A stretch of 64,000 nucleotides of DNA from Terebella lapidaria (taxonomy: Eukaryota; Annelida; Polychaeta; Terebellida; Terebellidae). Below are positions 10,760 through 22,330 of the stretch, piece after piece. Position 1 is the first letter of the stretch. Every line of letters starts with the position of its first letter. Made by a program: the position numbers and the translations under genes. The stretch spans positions 27,650,165-27,714,164 of the forward strand of contig OX424564.1 in assembly GCA_949152475.1 (NCBI GenBank), in the 5' to 3' direction. Below the pieces are notes generated by a model, which made no database searches, had not been told where the DNA came from, and saw only the letters and a list, made by a program, of their open reading frames with translations.

Positions 10760-13700
10760 GAAGAAAATATTGGTCTCAACAAAAACGACGAATAAAGTTT
10801 CAATTTACCACAACTGTTCAATCTAGACCTCATCTATATACAGAGGGGACATAGCATATATGACAAACAATCAAGGATTTTATCACTTAATATTCCCGAC
10901 TCCAAAACTCGAACCTTTTGACCTCAGAGTATGCTTAGTGACGCCTCAGTATCGGTGGTGTATGAAACCCGGATCCGGACTTGCGGCTTCATCTTCCACG
11001 GCTGCAACCATAGCTTGTACACATCTGTTCGCTTCACATATACCATATTATTGGGAGCAAATGTAGGATAAAGTGCCATTCTGGGACATGTGGGTGTGAC
11101 CATTCCGCGCCATGCTCTCTGCAGTTTTGAACCAATATGTTGTCTCAGATTACCAACGTTATTGTATATCCAAGCCTATTATTGTTCATGTAACACATCA
11201 GTTGCACCAAGTTGGCCTCATTCAACCACTGATATAGCCAGATTAGTTAGGAAACAATCGTGTATTTTTTTTTTAGATAGCTGGGTCTCTATGTGATGGG
11301 CACTGGGGTATTAAGTACCTGCTGTACCTGATGTAGCCAGATTATTAAGGAAACAATCACGTGGGTTTTTTCCAGATACATGTAGCTGGGTATCGTTGTT
11401 CGGGGCACTGGGGAATCAAGTACCTGATATAGCCAGAGTAGTCACGAATCAAACTTGTATTTTCTTTTCTATGCATGTTGTGTTGTTGTAAAGAATAAAA
11501 CCGAACAATAATAAGTTTAACATGTTTTTTCCTGGTTTTCCCGTATACACATTTATGCACTGTGTACTTCAATATAGAGGTCAACATACGAGAGGCAATA
11601 TATGACAAAGCGATTGCCAAATACTGACCCGAGGCACTACATGTATTACATGGCATAGTTTAACAAATTATCGTATCAAAAAATATTTGAGAGGTAGAAC
11701 ATACTGGTGTGTGAAATATGATATAAAATATATAACACAAGAATTGAACTGTAATTTATACGATATTCGTATGTTTACTACAGGGATTAGGTCTATTTCA
11801 GGGTACAGTGCATTTTTTTTCTTCAAAACTGCATGTACTGGGTGTAGTACCATGCTGAAACCCATGCTGACGTTGTGAGATGTAGAACTACTGAGTCGCA
11901 TTGGAATACCAATGACATTTGGTAATTTGATGACAACAGGATCGATGGACTGAACACAGTTTGTGGACAATGTTCCAATATATGAAAACACAGTCCGTCA
12001 CTTTCCGATGGCACTGCCCTGAATACAGGAACAAGGACAAGGGTGCGTGAGACTAGTAAATATCGAAATATTTGGATTATATGGGACCCTTCTGACCCCT
12101 CGCACAACAATTGTAAGAAAGTTGCCTCGAACTAAGTTCCCTACTCCTCTTACTACTCAGTATATTTATAAGAGATAAAAAGTGGCAGACGGATAGAATA
12201 TCATCCACATTTATTGGATCATGGAGTAACATAATAGTAGTATAATTGGGGTGCAAATTCCCAGAGGCCCAAAGAGCATGGTTCCAAAGTCAGTGCCGAC
12301 ATACCAGTATTAATATTTACCCAGACAAACATAGTTTGTTCTCGATAGGATAAAAGGCCTAGATAGAAAACAAGATGAATTTTGCCTTCTCGTTCGTATT
12401 TTAGGCATGATTGTTGTCGTGAAAAGGCACCGACATAGCATACATTAATGGTGATCCATGTTCGCACTACAAAAACACCCGTCTGCCTACAGATTCTCTA
12501 CAAATCGCACTCAAATAATTATCGTCAATTTACATGCGACTCGAACGCACAGTGTGACCAGTGACGGTCGCCGCGACCAGATCGCATGCGAGTGGCGTGC
12601 AACCGAGCCGCTGCAACCGACTCGCATAGTCTGAGGGCAAGCTTAAATCGAACCTGCATTGTCTCCCGTTTTTTGAAATTCCTCAATTTTTCTCACAATT
12701 TGATGGGAAAAGGCACAGATTTTTAAAAATTCAAATGTGGCTTTATGCCAGACCCTGCGTTTAATCGCCAACTTGGTGCGTCTCATCATGTGTAGCATAG
12801 GTCTGAAATAATAACATTGATGGAGTTGCTGACCTGTGTACAGTAATAAAATCGCATGGTTTTTTTTTACATGGATTAGTGATAAAATAACAGATGATTC
12901 GAGACTTTTCAACACATATATTATATCCCTCAAACCATTGTAATGTTGACAAAGAATCGTGTTTGTGTACGAAAGCCCCATCGCATTACCATATTCATTA
13001 AATTTCCTACAAATCACATTACCATAGTCTGACAATCGCGTTACCCTAGTTAGGACGCAATTGTCCACACTCCGTTTTCACTAATTTATCACCAAGTGAC
13101 TCATTGCACATAATCGGGATTAACCTACATGTATCGATTTCGCTATATTTCGAAGATCCCCTCCATTTATACACGTTATACGCATATAAATTCACGAGCA
13201 AATTCGAACCACAAATGCCTGTCGCCATTTTTTACTATGGTAATGCGCGTTACCATAGTCGGTTTCGGCACTGTGAAAATAGGTTGACCAAGAAAATTCT
13301 TACTTGGAGTCTACAACAACAAGTACGTAACTGGTGCACAGATATAAAATCACAAGCAGACACTTTAGAATTGTGACATTCCTATAACAACCATATTCAA
13401 TTTGATATAAAATGGCTGAGGATAAATGCAGAGAAATGATGTATAAGGAATGGATACTCATAATTGTAGAAAATAAAACCCATAATTACATTCTGTTTGA
13501 GTATGAAATCATATTATAACCTTATCTAAAATTGTATGTTACTAAATATGGAATATTTTTTTTGGCACAACTTAGATCTCTTGGGATAGAAACTGGTCGT
13601 ATACCAACTTGCGTGATACTATACAAGATTTATTGCGAAATTTACAACAGAAGAACGTTTATGTAAGATATGTGGTAAAAATTTAATAGAAGACGGAAAT

Positions 13701-13998
13701 CACTTTTTTCAAACTTTCATGAATAAGGTAGGACAGGGTTATTTTATAAGTGTGACCGGGTTCGAGGTGAGAGGAGGACAATGCTGGTGTACTAAACAAC
13801 TGGTGTTTACTTACACTCAATTGTGTACTTACACACAACTGCACTTGTATGGTAATATCCAAAATCAACGGCTGGAAAACAGTATGCATCCGTCAGTTGA
13901 CAAACATCGAATGGCCTTATTACATCATGTGATAGTAAATGGAATGGAACAAAAATCTAACTCGAAACGAGACAATCAGATTTAGTTACTAAAATTAG
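10760..13998. other. Intergenic region with a short tandem repeat
   Basis: A ~98 bp unit starting GAT(A/G)TAGCCAGA begins at 11231, 11330 and 11426, giving about 2.4 copies to 11470. It carries GGAAACAATC, a T-run, TAGCTGGGT and GGGCACTGGGG. At 12530-12640 there is a relatively GC-rich stretch with several CGACTCGCA-type words, possibly an old repeat. I see no coding exon. Confidence 0.45.
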
Positions 13999-15280
13999 TA
14001 TTTATGACCCTTACATTTTCGACCTGAGCGATGATCGGGGATTTTGGTCGTACTATCATTTTTCATATCAAATGATCGGAAATTGGCCATAAAAATACAA
14101 AAATCATGAGAGAAGTATTCATTATTAAAAGTAGAGTGCTTGCGATTCTTCTATTTTGAACATATTATCGATCTGTCGACCACGTTCTGAATTCTTGATA
14201 CTGACAACCCAAACTTCGCCAGCTCTCACGAATTCAACATTCTATAGAATATCGTCAGTGGTTCGGGTATTACCACTACTCGAAATACTACAAATCAATG
14301 ATTTCAGCTGATGACCTTTACACATGCTACCTTGGGCGATAATGGGGTATTTTGATCACAGGACCATCGGTCATACAGCAAATGACGGGAATTGAGTACA
14401 GAAAAATATATAATTAACAGGGAAAATTAATCATTATTATAAGCACAGTTATTGTAAATTTTCGATTTTGATATTTACTCTGACCTTGTCGCTCAATATT
14501 GAGCTGTGAAATTTCGCGGTATTGTTTCTGTCATCCAGGCACATCTCCTGAACGAAAATGGGTTAAAACGATTGAAAACTAGCTTCACAATATGGCCTTG
14601 AATCTCAGAACACTCAAATTTCTTAAATTTGTGACCCCTAATTTTTCGACAACGGGCGGTAATAGAGAATTTTCGTCGAATGACCATCGGCCGTACACCA
14701 TACGATCGGAATTGGGCTAAAAAAAATTTTAAAAAGTAATAGTTGGAAAAATTCATATCAAGTAGAACCAGAGTTATAGCCGATTATGTGATTTTCACTT
14801 TTTCCCTTGCCATGGCAACCCTTTTCATTCGATTTTGACAAAATTTGAAGGAGACCGAGCCACTAACATAGCGCTTCAGCCCTTTAAATTTCCGATCGAT
14901 CAGATCGTTTGTCTTCGTGGTATGAGCGCATATATTTGCACTGAATAGTCACTGACAAAAATAACCGTAATCGTTAACAACCAATTTTTCGACATCGGGC
15001 GATAATGGAGAGTTTTCGTCGTACGACCATCGGCCGTACACCATACGATCGAGAATTGGTTAAAGAAAAATAGTTCGAAAAATTAATATTAAGTAGAATC
15101 GGAGTTAAAGCCAGTTATGTGATTTTCACTTTTTCCGCTGCAATGGCAACCGTTTTTATCCGATTTGACACATCGATCGGACCATTTTTTATGCGCGCGG
15201 ACAGACAGACAAACAAACAGACAGACCCAAATGCAATATCCTCGCCCCCCCCCCCCCTACGGGGGCGAGGGTAATAATGG
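13999..15280. repeat. Four-copy long tandem repeat ending in a C/G hairpin
   Basis: Units beginning near GGGCGATAATGG-like words start at about 14023, 14329, 14646 and 14990, so the period drifts from about 306 to 344. They share ACCATCGGCCGTACACCATACG, GTAGAA-CAGAGTTA and GTGATTTTCACTTTTTCC in the better copies. The last unit runs into an ACAGACAGACAAACAAAC-type tract and then CCTCGCCCCC...GGGGGCGAGG (15240-15270), a strong hairpin with a long C run. The hairpin followed by GTAATAATGG looks like a transposon 3' terminus. I cannot assign the class. Confidence 0.6.
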
Positions 15281-16727
15281 TTAGCTTACTACTGGTCTGA
15301 ATCAATAACTAGTACTTCATTATCACGTAATCACAAGCCAATGTATCACATACATGTAGTGCATATTGTCACATGATTTTCGGCTATAACTTTGTTTAGG
15401 ATCGTCGGATCAATTTGACATTTTATATATTTACATTTGACTTGAAACCGTATAGTCTCACCAAATTTCAAACTTTTATGTTGAAAAGTATACTCTCACC
15501 AAATTTCTGTTCCACAGTGACATAAAACCCATTGCATATTTCTCATATTCATCACGTGTAATATCGCTTAACGTCACCATGGTAAATTACATAACTACGG
15601 GCGGACAACTCAAGTGGAAAACCACTTTATTAATATTAATATTTATTATTTGAATATGGATACAATAATCTACTGCAATAATCTACCGGGAGCAACCTCC
15701 CAGTAGATTCTGAAAATTAATCTACTGCAAAGAACAATAGAACCGTGAACTAAGCGTAACGAATATTACTGTCCACTATTGGCCAGCGCGCGCGCTGGTC
15801 TTCTTAGTTTGGGTAAAAATAGACCCACGGAGGGTAGGCATGAGTGGGCGCGGTCCTGCTATCACTTGTTAAATATAGTAAACTCAACAAAAGGATTACA
15901 GCACTTTCAAAAATATTTTTTTCTGATTGTTTCCATGAGGTTTTACATTTTATTCTTGTGAATAAACGCAAATACTATGAGAGCTTTCCGATTTTGTTGA
16001 TTTACAGTAATACATACGCATACAGTAGCGCAACAAAAATATTGAGCTAAATTTCGGATGTTGGCAGAACAATTACGGAAGTTTGCCAACTTTTATAGTT
16101 TACGATATAAAAGTGATAAAATGTGATGAAACATATTTTTTTACACCAAATTAAACGCATAAACTATCAATTTGATCCAAAACATTGGGCAACAATAAAA
16201 CCATTGAATGTGTCATCTGTGCTCGGATATACATCTATATTATGTTCTTCTTTGTTCATTATATGCATAATAATGAGCAATTTAATCCAATAAATTAAGG
16301 TTATTAATCACATAAACTTTCCCATCCCAACATATTTCCGCTGGCCACAAAAATAATTCTCTCCACTGTAGGTTACTTGTTTCTTTGTAGTATTCATTGA
16401 ATATCAAGTTGGGAAACGAATATGAGCGTTTATGTGAGAGGTGCTATTGAATGCGATTGTAAGCTCTTAAAAGATATTAGAACATAGTATGCTAAAACAA
16501 ATAACACGATAAATTCTTGTGGCCTACCAATGTGATCGATATCCAAATATTCAAAGCAACTTGTGAACAAATATATCGAGTCATAATATTCCTATACTAT
16601 TTTTCATTAATATAATCCAAAACAATATATTGTTGCTATATTGATTTTCAACATATATGATTGATATACTTTAGCTACCTTTTTGCTACTATATTATCTT
16701 GCTATCGTTAACTATTAGTTCAACAAC
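15281..16727. other. AT-rich intergenic region
   Basis: No gene is visible. A hairpin AATCTACCGGGAG...CTCCCAGTAGATT lies at about 15674-15702, and a third copy of AATCTACTGCAA flanks it at 15718. The remainder is AT-rich without structure I can name. Confidence 0.5.
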
Positions 16728-17308
16728 GCAGTCATGCTGTAACATCCATCTATAAATAAGCTTCTATGTATATATCTATGTGTTTGAAGGCGTTATAAAT
16801 GACACGGCACAATTGAAATGGTTTGTTATTATTGGCATATAGAATGTCATCTATTTTGGAGGTTTTCACGACGTTGAACTTGAGCGAAGATGGTCTCGAG
16901 TGCTGAAACTCAAACGAAGGTCTCGAGTTTGTTTTATGAACATGAAGTCATGCATCTCGTTTCAATTTTCGAAGTCCACATAGGTTTCACAGGGGCAGGC
17001 ACTTTCGTGCGTAAGTTATAAATACTACATATAAGTGGCATCAGGATATATCTAAGCAGCCATACACTAAAACAATATTCACGAAGTAAGCATATTCAAT
17101 TTTTCGTCACGTGCGCGTGTCAGGTGTTGCGTATGTGGACCTGCCATTGAAAACTATTTGCTTGGCTGGTTTGGGTTAATAGACAGCTTGTGAAAGTCAT
17201 GTTAAAAATGTAAACCATTTCAATTGTACCGTGTCATTTATAACGCCTTCAAGCACATAGATATATACATAGAAGCTTATTTATAGATGGATGTTACAGC
17301 ATGACTGC
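16728..17308. repeat. Inverted-repeat-flanked segment, inverted relative to copy 2
   Basis: Arms of about 97 bases (16728-16824 and 17212-17308) are near-perfect inverse complements: GCAGTCATGCTGTAACATCC at the left and its complement at the right. Internal sequence at 16840-16910 (GGCATATAGAATGTCATCTA, GAAGATGGTCTCGAG) matches the minus strand of 59145-59220 in the paralogous copy. Flanking sequence such as GTTCTGCCTCTCT (17314 and 59250) is collinear. The segment therefore sits in opposite orientation in the two duplicates. Confidence 0.7.
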
Positions 17309-18020
17309 CAAGTGTTCTGCCTCTCTGACTACTTTTGACATACCCGCATATATATATATATACGAAATAGTAAAACAAACTCAGCTGTATCTTGCTCTTT
17401 TACAATTTTAGATGGACATATTCTGAATGTGAGCACTCAATGCATATGACGTAAAGTTCAAGGGCATAATCAGCTGCACCATTGGTGACTCTCACTCTAC
17501 CCACAAGGGAAATCTGAACACTATTCTAAAACATTCTTTATCAGTGTGTCAATTTAAAATATATAGTGGTCTCCACGAACCAATTTCAACTCATTTTGGC
17601 GGTTATAACCTGGAGGTCGAATACTTACAATTGAGTTTCATATAAGCTTCATCGGCTCATGATATAAACAAAACTTGAAGCGAAATGTGCAAGTTCGAAA
17701 GCTCAGAATGTTTTCCTCCAAAGACACATTTTGCGTTACACCTGATCCTGAGTCTGGGTATTACAGCATTTTTGGCGATATGTTATACATGGTATTCTAA
17801 CAATTCGAGAGGTAGCAAAAGGGAATCGAAAACTGCTATTTGCATGCACTATAAATCAATCTTATCATATAGGAGTAACATTCAAGTAGCGTTATTGGAA
17901 TACTGTTGACCAAATATCATTGGATAAAATTTTGAAATAGGCGTCCAGATAAAGTATGAATAATACAAATTATTATTGCTCCGTACATGTGTGGTACCAT
18001 TGGAAGGGCACTCTATCAAG
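17309..18020 (+). promoter_or_regulatory. Upstream region of gene A1
   Basis: This aligns with 59245-60662 through shared phrases such as TTACAATTTTAG, GAGCACTCA(A/G)TGCATATGA and ATTTTGGCGG(T/C)TATAACCTGG. At the position equivalent to the TATA box of A2 (60557) it has AGATAAAGTA (17947-17956), a weaker match. The transcription start is not determinable from sequence. Confidence 0.4.
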
Positions 18021-20271
18021 ATGACCTTATCCACATTCTCTGTGGTCCTCACCGCTGTCTGCCTGGCCCAGCTGGTCACCCGCTGTGCAGCCCAGGTGAA
18101 TCCCTACCAGCCAGAGACATCCGGGCTCAAAATAGTGAAGGCCGCTGTCGTTGAAGTCAACAAAGCCCTGTACGATGACAAGGGTATTCTCTGCCGAATC
18201 GCGGCAGTGGAGACGGTTCTCGGAATGCATCCAGACACATATGCTGATCCGTCTTGGCATGGAGGTATTTGGAATGTACGTTGGAGGTATCTAACTTGAT
18301 TCGTTTCTTTCCCAGAATCTCAAAAAAAAAACGATTGTGATGTGAGCCCACATATTCGATGAAATAACCTTCTGATAATGCCTCTGATGAAGCATAATAG
18401 TGATGATATATGTTGATCGATTACCACTAATATGTGACCGCTATTTGATTATCATGCAGGTGACAGAAGAAATGTACGATACTACAAAGGATACTGCGAC
18501 ATATCCAGGTCTGGACCCAAGACACGTTCTAATCCAGAACGCTTTAGGAATAGACTGGATGGCGACGACATGGGAGGACTTGAGGAAGCCAGTGTATTCG
18601 GCCTTGGCTGCACGTCTCTACCTCTACACACAAAACAACGTCGATAACATACCCAGGGCTATAGCTGACCAGGCGACCTACTGGGAGCTCTACTACCACC
18701 CAGGCGGCGATACCGACCTCTTCATCGAGAGTGCAAGAAGCACTGTTAAAGGTTGTTGGGTGTTATGGCAGTCAGTGTGTTGGTCATATGCGAAGACCAC
18801 ACTACTTTCATAAAAATGTTTTTTTATGATGATGATTGATGATGATGAGGTCGGATGAGGGGGATGATGAGGGGGATGATGATGATGATGAAACATTATG
18901 AAGATAGCTTGCATATATTATGAGAAAGAATGTTTAACACTTTGGAGTTTGACCACATGAATGACTTGTGAAACTATATTCCGAAATCCCTTTCCTTGTC
19001 ATCAGGAGACCCACACGTTTCCCAGTTGGTCACAGGCTCCAAAAAACCCCTATGCTATGACGTATTTGGGAAGTCTGGAGACATCTTCAACTTCCTGGAC
19101 GAGCCAGAAGTTGGTAAGCTGGCACAATTGAGAATCTGCAGTTCTTCATACTTTAAAAACACAGAGAGAAATTTAGACACGTTTGACACAAAAGTAGCAC
19201 AATGAATAGTTCTCAAGTTATATAAATACAATATCAGAATCCAATCACAGTCTCTTTGTTTTAGCAAAGGTAAATGCTAAACTGGCAGCGAGGCCAGGGA
19301 ACAACCAGAAAGCCATCTTCGTCGACACGTTGGCCGTCTTTGCTGGGAAGATCTCCATTTTCGTTGATAGAAGGTCCGTCCGAATAAACAACGATACTTA
19401 TCCGTGGGTGGAGAGGGTGGAGACCCGAACGAGCAACCGTGAGACTGCCACGGTCATCATCGCCGAGAAGGAGACAGCGATTGAGCTCAGCCTGTTGGAG
19501 ATCATCGTGGTCAAGATCGGGACGCACATCGATTTCGGAATCACACATATTGGGCGCATCGACCCTGACGCTACGGGCATACTGGGTACGTACTCTCGTA
19601 TGACAGATCGGGGCTAGTTCTGAAAGACTACCGCAAATGTCATGCACAAATATGTCTGAAGCGAATATATCCGAATCCCGTTCCGTACGTTGGCAGTCAT
19701 CTCCGAAGAAATTGCTCTCTATTTGTCAAAGAATATCTAATGAGCTATTTCCTTTTAGGATTGGCCTGCCCAACTAGTATTTCTCTTCATGAATGGGTCG
19801 GGACGTGGCGTGTTCCTATTTGTGTTGACTTCTCACTTACCTTCTGACTTTCAGGCGATGTCGCCAGGAGAGCTCGGGTCATAGATATATACAATGGCGA
19901 AATCAACAGTAAGATTTTTGTTGTACATTATTGTCTCACATTCTCCATGAACATGACTTAGTGTATGCATCGTATACGTTAGAAACGTACGCATTAACGT
20001 TCACCACACGTCTTACCATGTTATTAGACAGGAAGTCCTACCCTGGTCTCAAATATATCATATTTTATATATGTATCCTACTTCAGAGGGAGATGTTCTT
20101 GAAAGCAATGCCAGGAAAAACAATCACGCATACTTGGCAGTTATGGGAGGTGGACCGCGAGGTTCAGTGAAGCTGTTGGGAAAGCGTCCAAACTGTTGGA
20201 AGGTCCCGAATGATCTCCAACCCTTCCAAGCCATCATACGGGAGAACCAAATCGACTGCATTACATGCTAA
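18021..20271 (+). CDS. Gene A1: secreted 404-aa protein with ITI-heavy-chain-like C-terminal region
   Basis: Six exons join in phase: 18021-18275, 18460-18751, 19006-19113, 19265-19585, 19855-19908 and 20087-20271 (1215 nt, 404 residues). All introns are GT-AG. Residues 1-24 form a signal peptide, so the product should be secreted. Residues about 40-182 are an uncharacterised domain with AAVET (Glu64) and HGGIWN (80-85). Its pattern is distantly reminiscent of lysozyme/transglycosylase folds, which is inference only. From residue 183, GDPHV...LCYDVFG...GDIFNFLDEPEV...KVNAKL and a late NCWKV resemble the C-terminal domain of inter-alpha-trypsin inhibitor heavy chains. The vWA and VIT domains of true heavy chains are absent. 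The ATG at 18021 was chosen over an in-frame ATG at 17976 because it starts directly at the signal peptide. Function unknown. Confidence 0.8.
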
Positions 20272-20502
20272 ACTTGTCGTGTGAACGTTTATCCATGCAA
20301 ATTGCCATGTGGTGGTTGGTTATTGCAGGCGCACTTAGTTGTTTGTGTGTGTTGGACTTTTGGGGGAATTTCTGGGTATTTTTTGTCTCGAAAAGCAACG
20401 CACAATGTTCTCATCACTGCAAAGGCTGAATCAGTAATATATCATAATATTTTTGCAATTTTGCGAGGAGTATACTCTGTTCAAATAGGACTGATGTACT
20501 TA

Positions 20503-21070
20503 TACTCTGATTTTTCTAACTTGTTTACACCGGTTTTTGACGATATCTTCGCAATGCTGAATGGCATCGTTCCATAACTTGGCATACTTCACCTCGGAGA
20601 CAAACGGCAATTTTCTACCAAGTTTCAGATTTCTATCGCAATAATTGAAGAAGTTGGCAATCTACCCCAATGTTAAAATTCAGCCAAAAACGGAATCTCG
20701 AGAGTCCGAGCTTATTCGAGGATTTGACCCTGTTTACATCCACCAGGATTCGAAGTATTGTTGTAATTTTAGACCAGATGACACATTGGGGTGTATTCTA
20801 CACAAACATGTTGATTTTGAGAGATTGCATTAATACAAAACCTAGCAAATGCACGAAATTGTGTGCGGACCCAGAAATTAAATGGCAGGGCTAAATTTAA
20901 CATAGAGGTAGATTGCCAACTTTTTCAATTTTCGTGATAGAAGACTGAAATTCGGTAAATGATTGCCGTTTGTCTCCGAGGTGAAGTATGCCAAGTTATA
21001 GAACGATAGCATCTAGCATCGCAAAAATATCAGCGAAAAACTGTGTAAATGAGTTAGAAAAATCAGAGTA
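20503..21070. mobile_element. MITE with ~170 bp terminal inverted repeats in A1 3' region
   Basis: Left arm 20503-20672 and right arm 20905-21070 are inverse complements of one another with modest divergence. Both have TACTCTGATTTTTCTAAC at the tip, then GGCATACTTCACCTCGGAGA and AAGTTGGCAATCTACC toward the centre. The equivalent site in copy 2 (about 62955) runs uninterrupted from GGACTGATG to TAGTATATTTAT, giving an empty site with a TA or TTA target. A degraded relative of one end is at 49395-49480. No ORF. Confidence 0.85.
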
Positions 21071-21263
21071 TAGTATATTTATATATTCTTTCAAAACGTT
21101 ATGGGTTAAAGGTTCGAAGTGGAGTGGGTTATTTCACTAGTGTCTTTAGGCAAAACATGCACCACAAATTGCCTATCTTCACCCAGGATTGAATGGGTAC
21201 TTACGCTTACGTAATCTTTGTACATAATTGTACTTTAGCTTGAAATGGGCGAAATAAGGCTGA

Positions 21264-21269
21264 AATAAA
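21264..21269 (+). terminator. Polyadenylation signal of gene A1
   Basis: AATAAA followed within about 25 bases by a GT-rich tract. It is conserved at 63156 in the paralogue. Confidence 0.5.
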
Positions 21270-22330
21270 CAGAAGCAGATCAACTCTATTGTTGTATTGT
21301 ATGTACTTCAACCAAGATAATCACTAATTTTAATCTATTCTTGAATGTGTGCAAACGTTAATTGAGATTTTACAATTCTATATCAGGCTCTATAATTGAT
21401 GAAAATAGGGAGATTTCGCGTTGGAGAAATGAGTTGAAACGTACATCTGTCATGATGTACTTATTTTCTGTTTATTTGTTACATCACCCCATTTGTTGAT
21501 ACATTATACTTCACATACTGTCTGCCCCTGATGACGCCAGTCTGTCTTTGGATAAACGTATTGGGCGGGCTTTGTTTCTATTGCAAAATGTGGTAATTGA
21601 TGCTTACATTTATGGTGAAGAGAGAAATATTAAATCCTTTACTGTAAATACTATCGTAATCACTTGAACATTTTCATAGGTTCTTGGTACAGGTCGATAT
21701 GTACACCAAGGGAGATTGTAGTATGGGTTCAGTATGCTCATTATACTTGTATTCTGTTCTGCCAGACATTGCCAATCAAAGAGGTAATCGTATACATTTT
21801 TTCTAACCGTCATTCATAAGTATAGTTGATACTTTTATATTCAACATTTATATTGTCTGAGACATTTCAAATTGGGATTCGAGTCGGAAAACTTTTTAAA
21901 AATTATATTGATGAAAAAAAATCTAGCCGCCTTCATGAATGAGTAATATTCGATGACTGTAGATTTTCGATTTGAGAAGACAATGAATCCACCTGTTTTT
22001 TTTTTTCAATATATTGTATATTTTGTGATTGCTTACTCTGTATTAGGGTCACTATGTGAGGGTCAACTGTGCATGTATATTCACGGTGGAGGTTTTATTC
22101 ATAGACAGAAAATAGTATTACTTCAGGTTTTAACCACTGGGATATTATTGGTTTCGCGATAAGAAATGAAGGTGGTGGTATTTTCAAGAAATAAACGGAT
22201 TCGCAAAGAAATTGAGCACAGTCATTTTTGTCGAATCGAATAAATGGTTCGGAGGCTTCACAATTTTTCAGGAAACGTAACACAAATGTCACAATATTCC
22301 ATCAAACTATTGCATTCGAAAGATGAGATA
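21270..22330. repeat. Segmental duplication block 3' of gene A1
   Basis: It is nearly identical to 63162-64000, including the dispersed GTCTGCCCCTGATGACGCC repeat (21514), GGTTCTTGGTACAGGTCGAT (21679) and AAATCTAGCCGCCTTCATGA (21919). No coding exon is evident. Small indels are mostly in homopolymers. Confidence 0.7.

Larger units (their letters stand above)
20272..21269 (+). other. Probable 3' UTR of gene A1
   Basis: The stretch from the stop codon to the first good AATAAA (21264-21269), which is followed by a TTGTTGTATTGTATGT-rich tract, is the likely 3' UTR. It is collinear and nearly identical with 62731-63161 of A2. The exception is the 568-base MITE at 20503-21070, found only here, which more than doubles the predicted UTR. 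Confidence 0.5.

Noticed and set aside
11687..12110. Overlapping ORFs on both strands
   Set aside because: No conserved motif, ordinary AT-rich composition.
17976..18020. Upstream in-frame ATG for A1 (and 60585 for A2)
   Set aside because: Extensions differ completely between paralogues and bury the signal peptide; for A2 the ATG lies at or before the expected transcription start.
18693..18914. His/Pro-rich minus-strand ORF
   Set aside because: Product of the GATGATGAG microsatellite in A1 intron 2.
19261..19647. Long minus-strand frames opposite gene A exon 4 (also 61710-62102)
   Set aside because: Shadow of the conserved plus-strand exon, with splice signals only on the plus strand.
18021..20271. 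von Willebrand factor D domain call from the GDPHV motif
   Set aside because: GDPHV is shared by vWD domains, but the CGLCG-type cysteines of vWD are missing and the rest follows the ITI heavy chain C-terminal pattern better.
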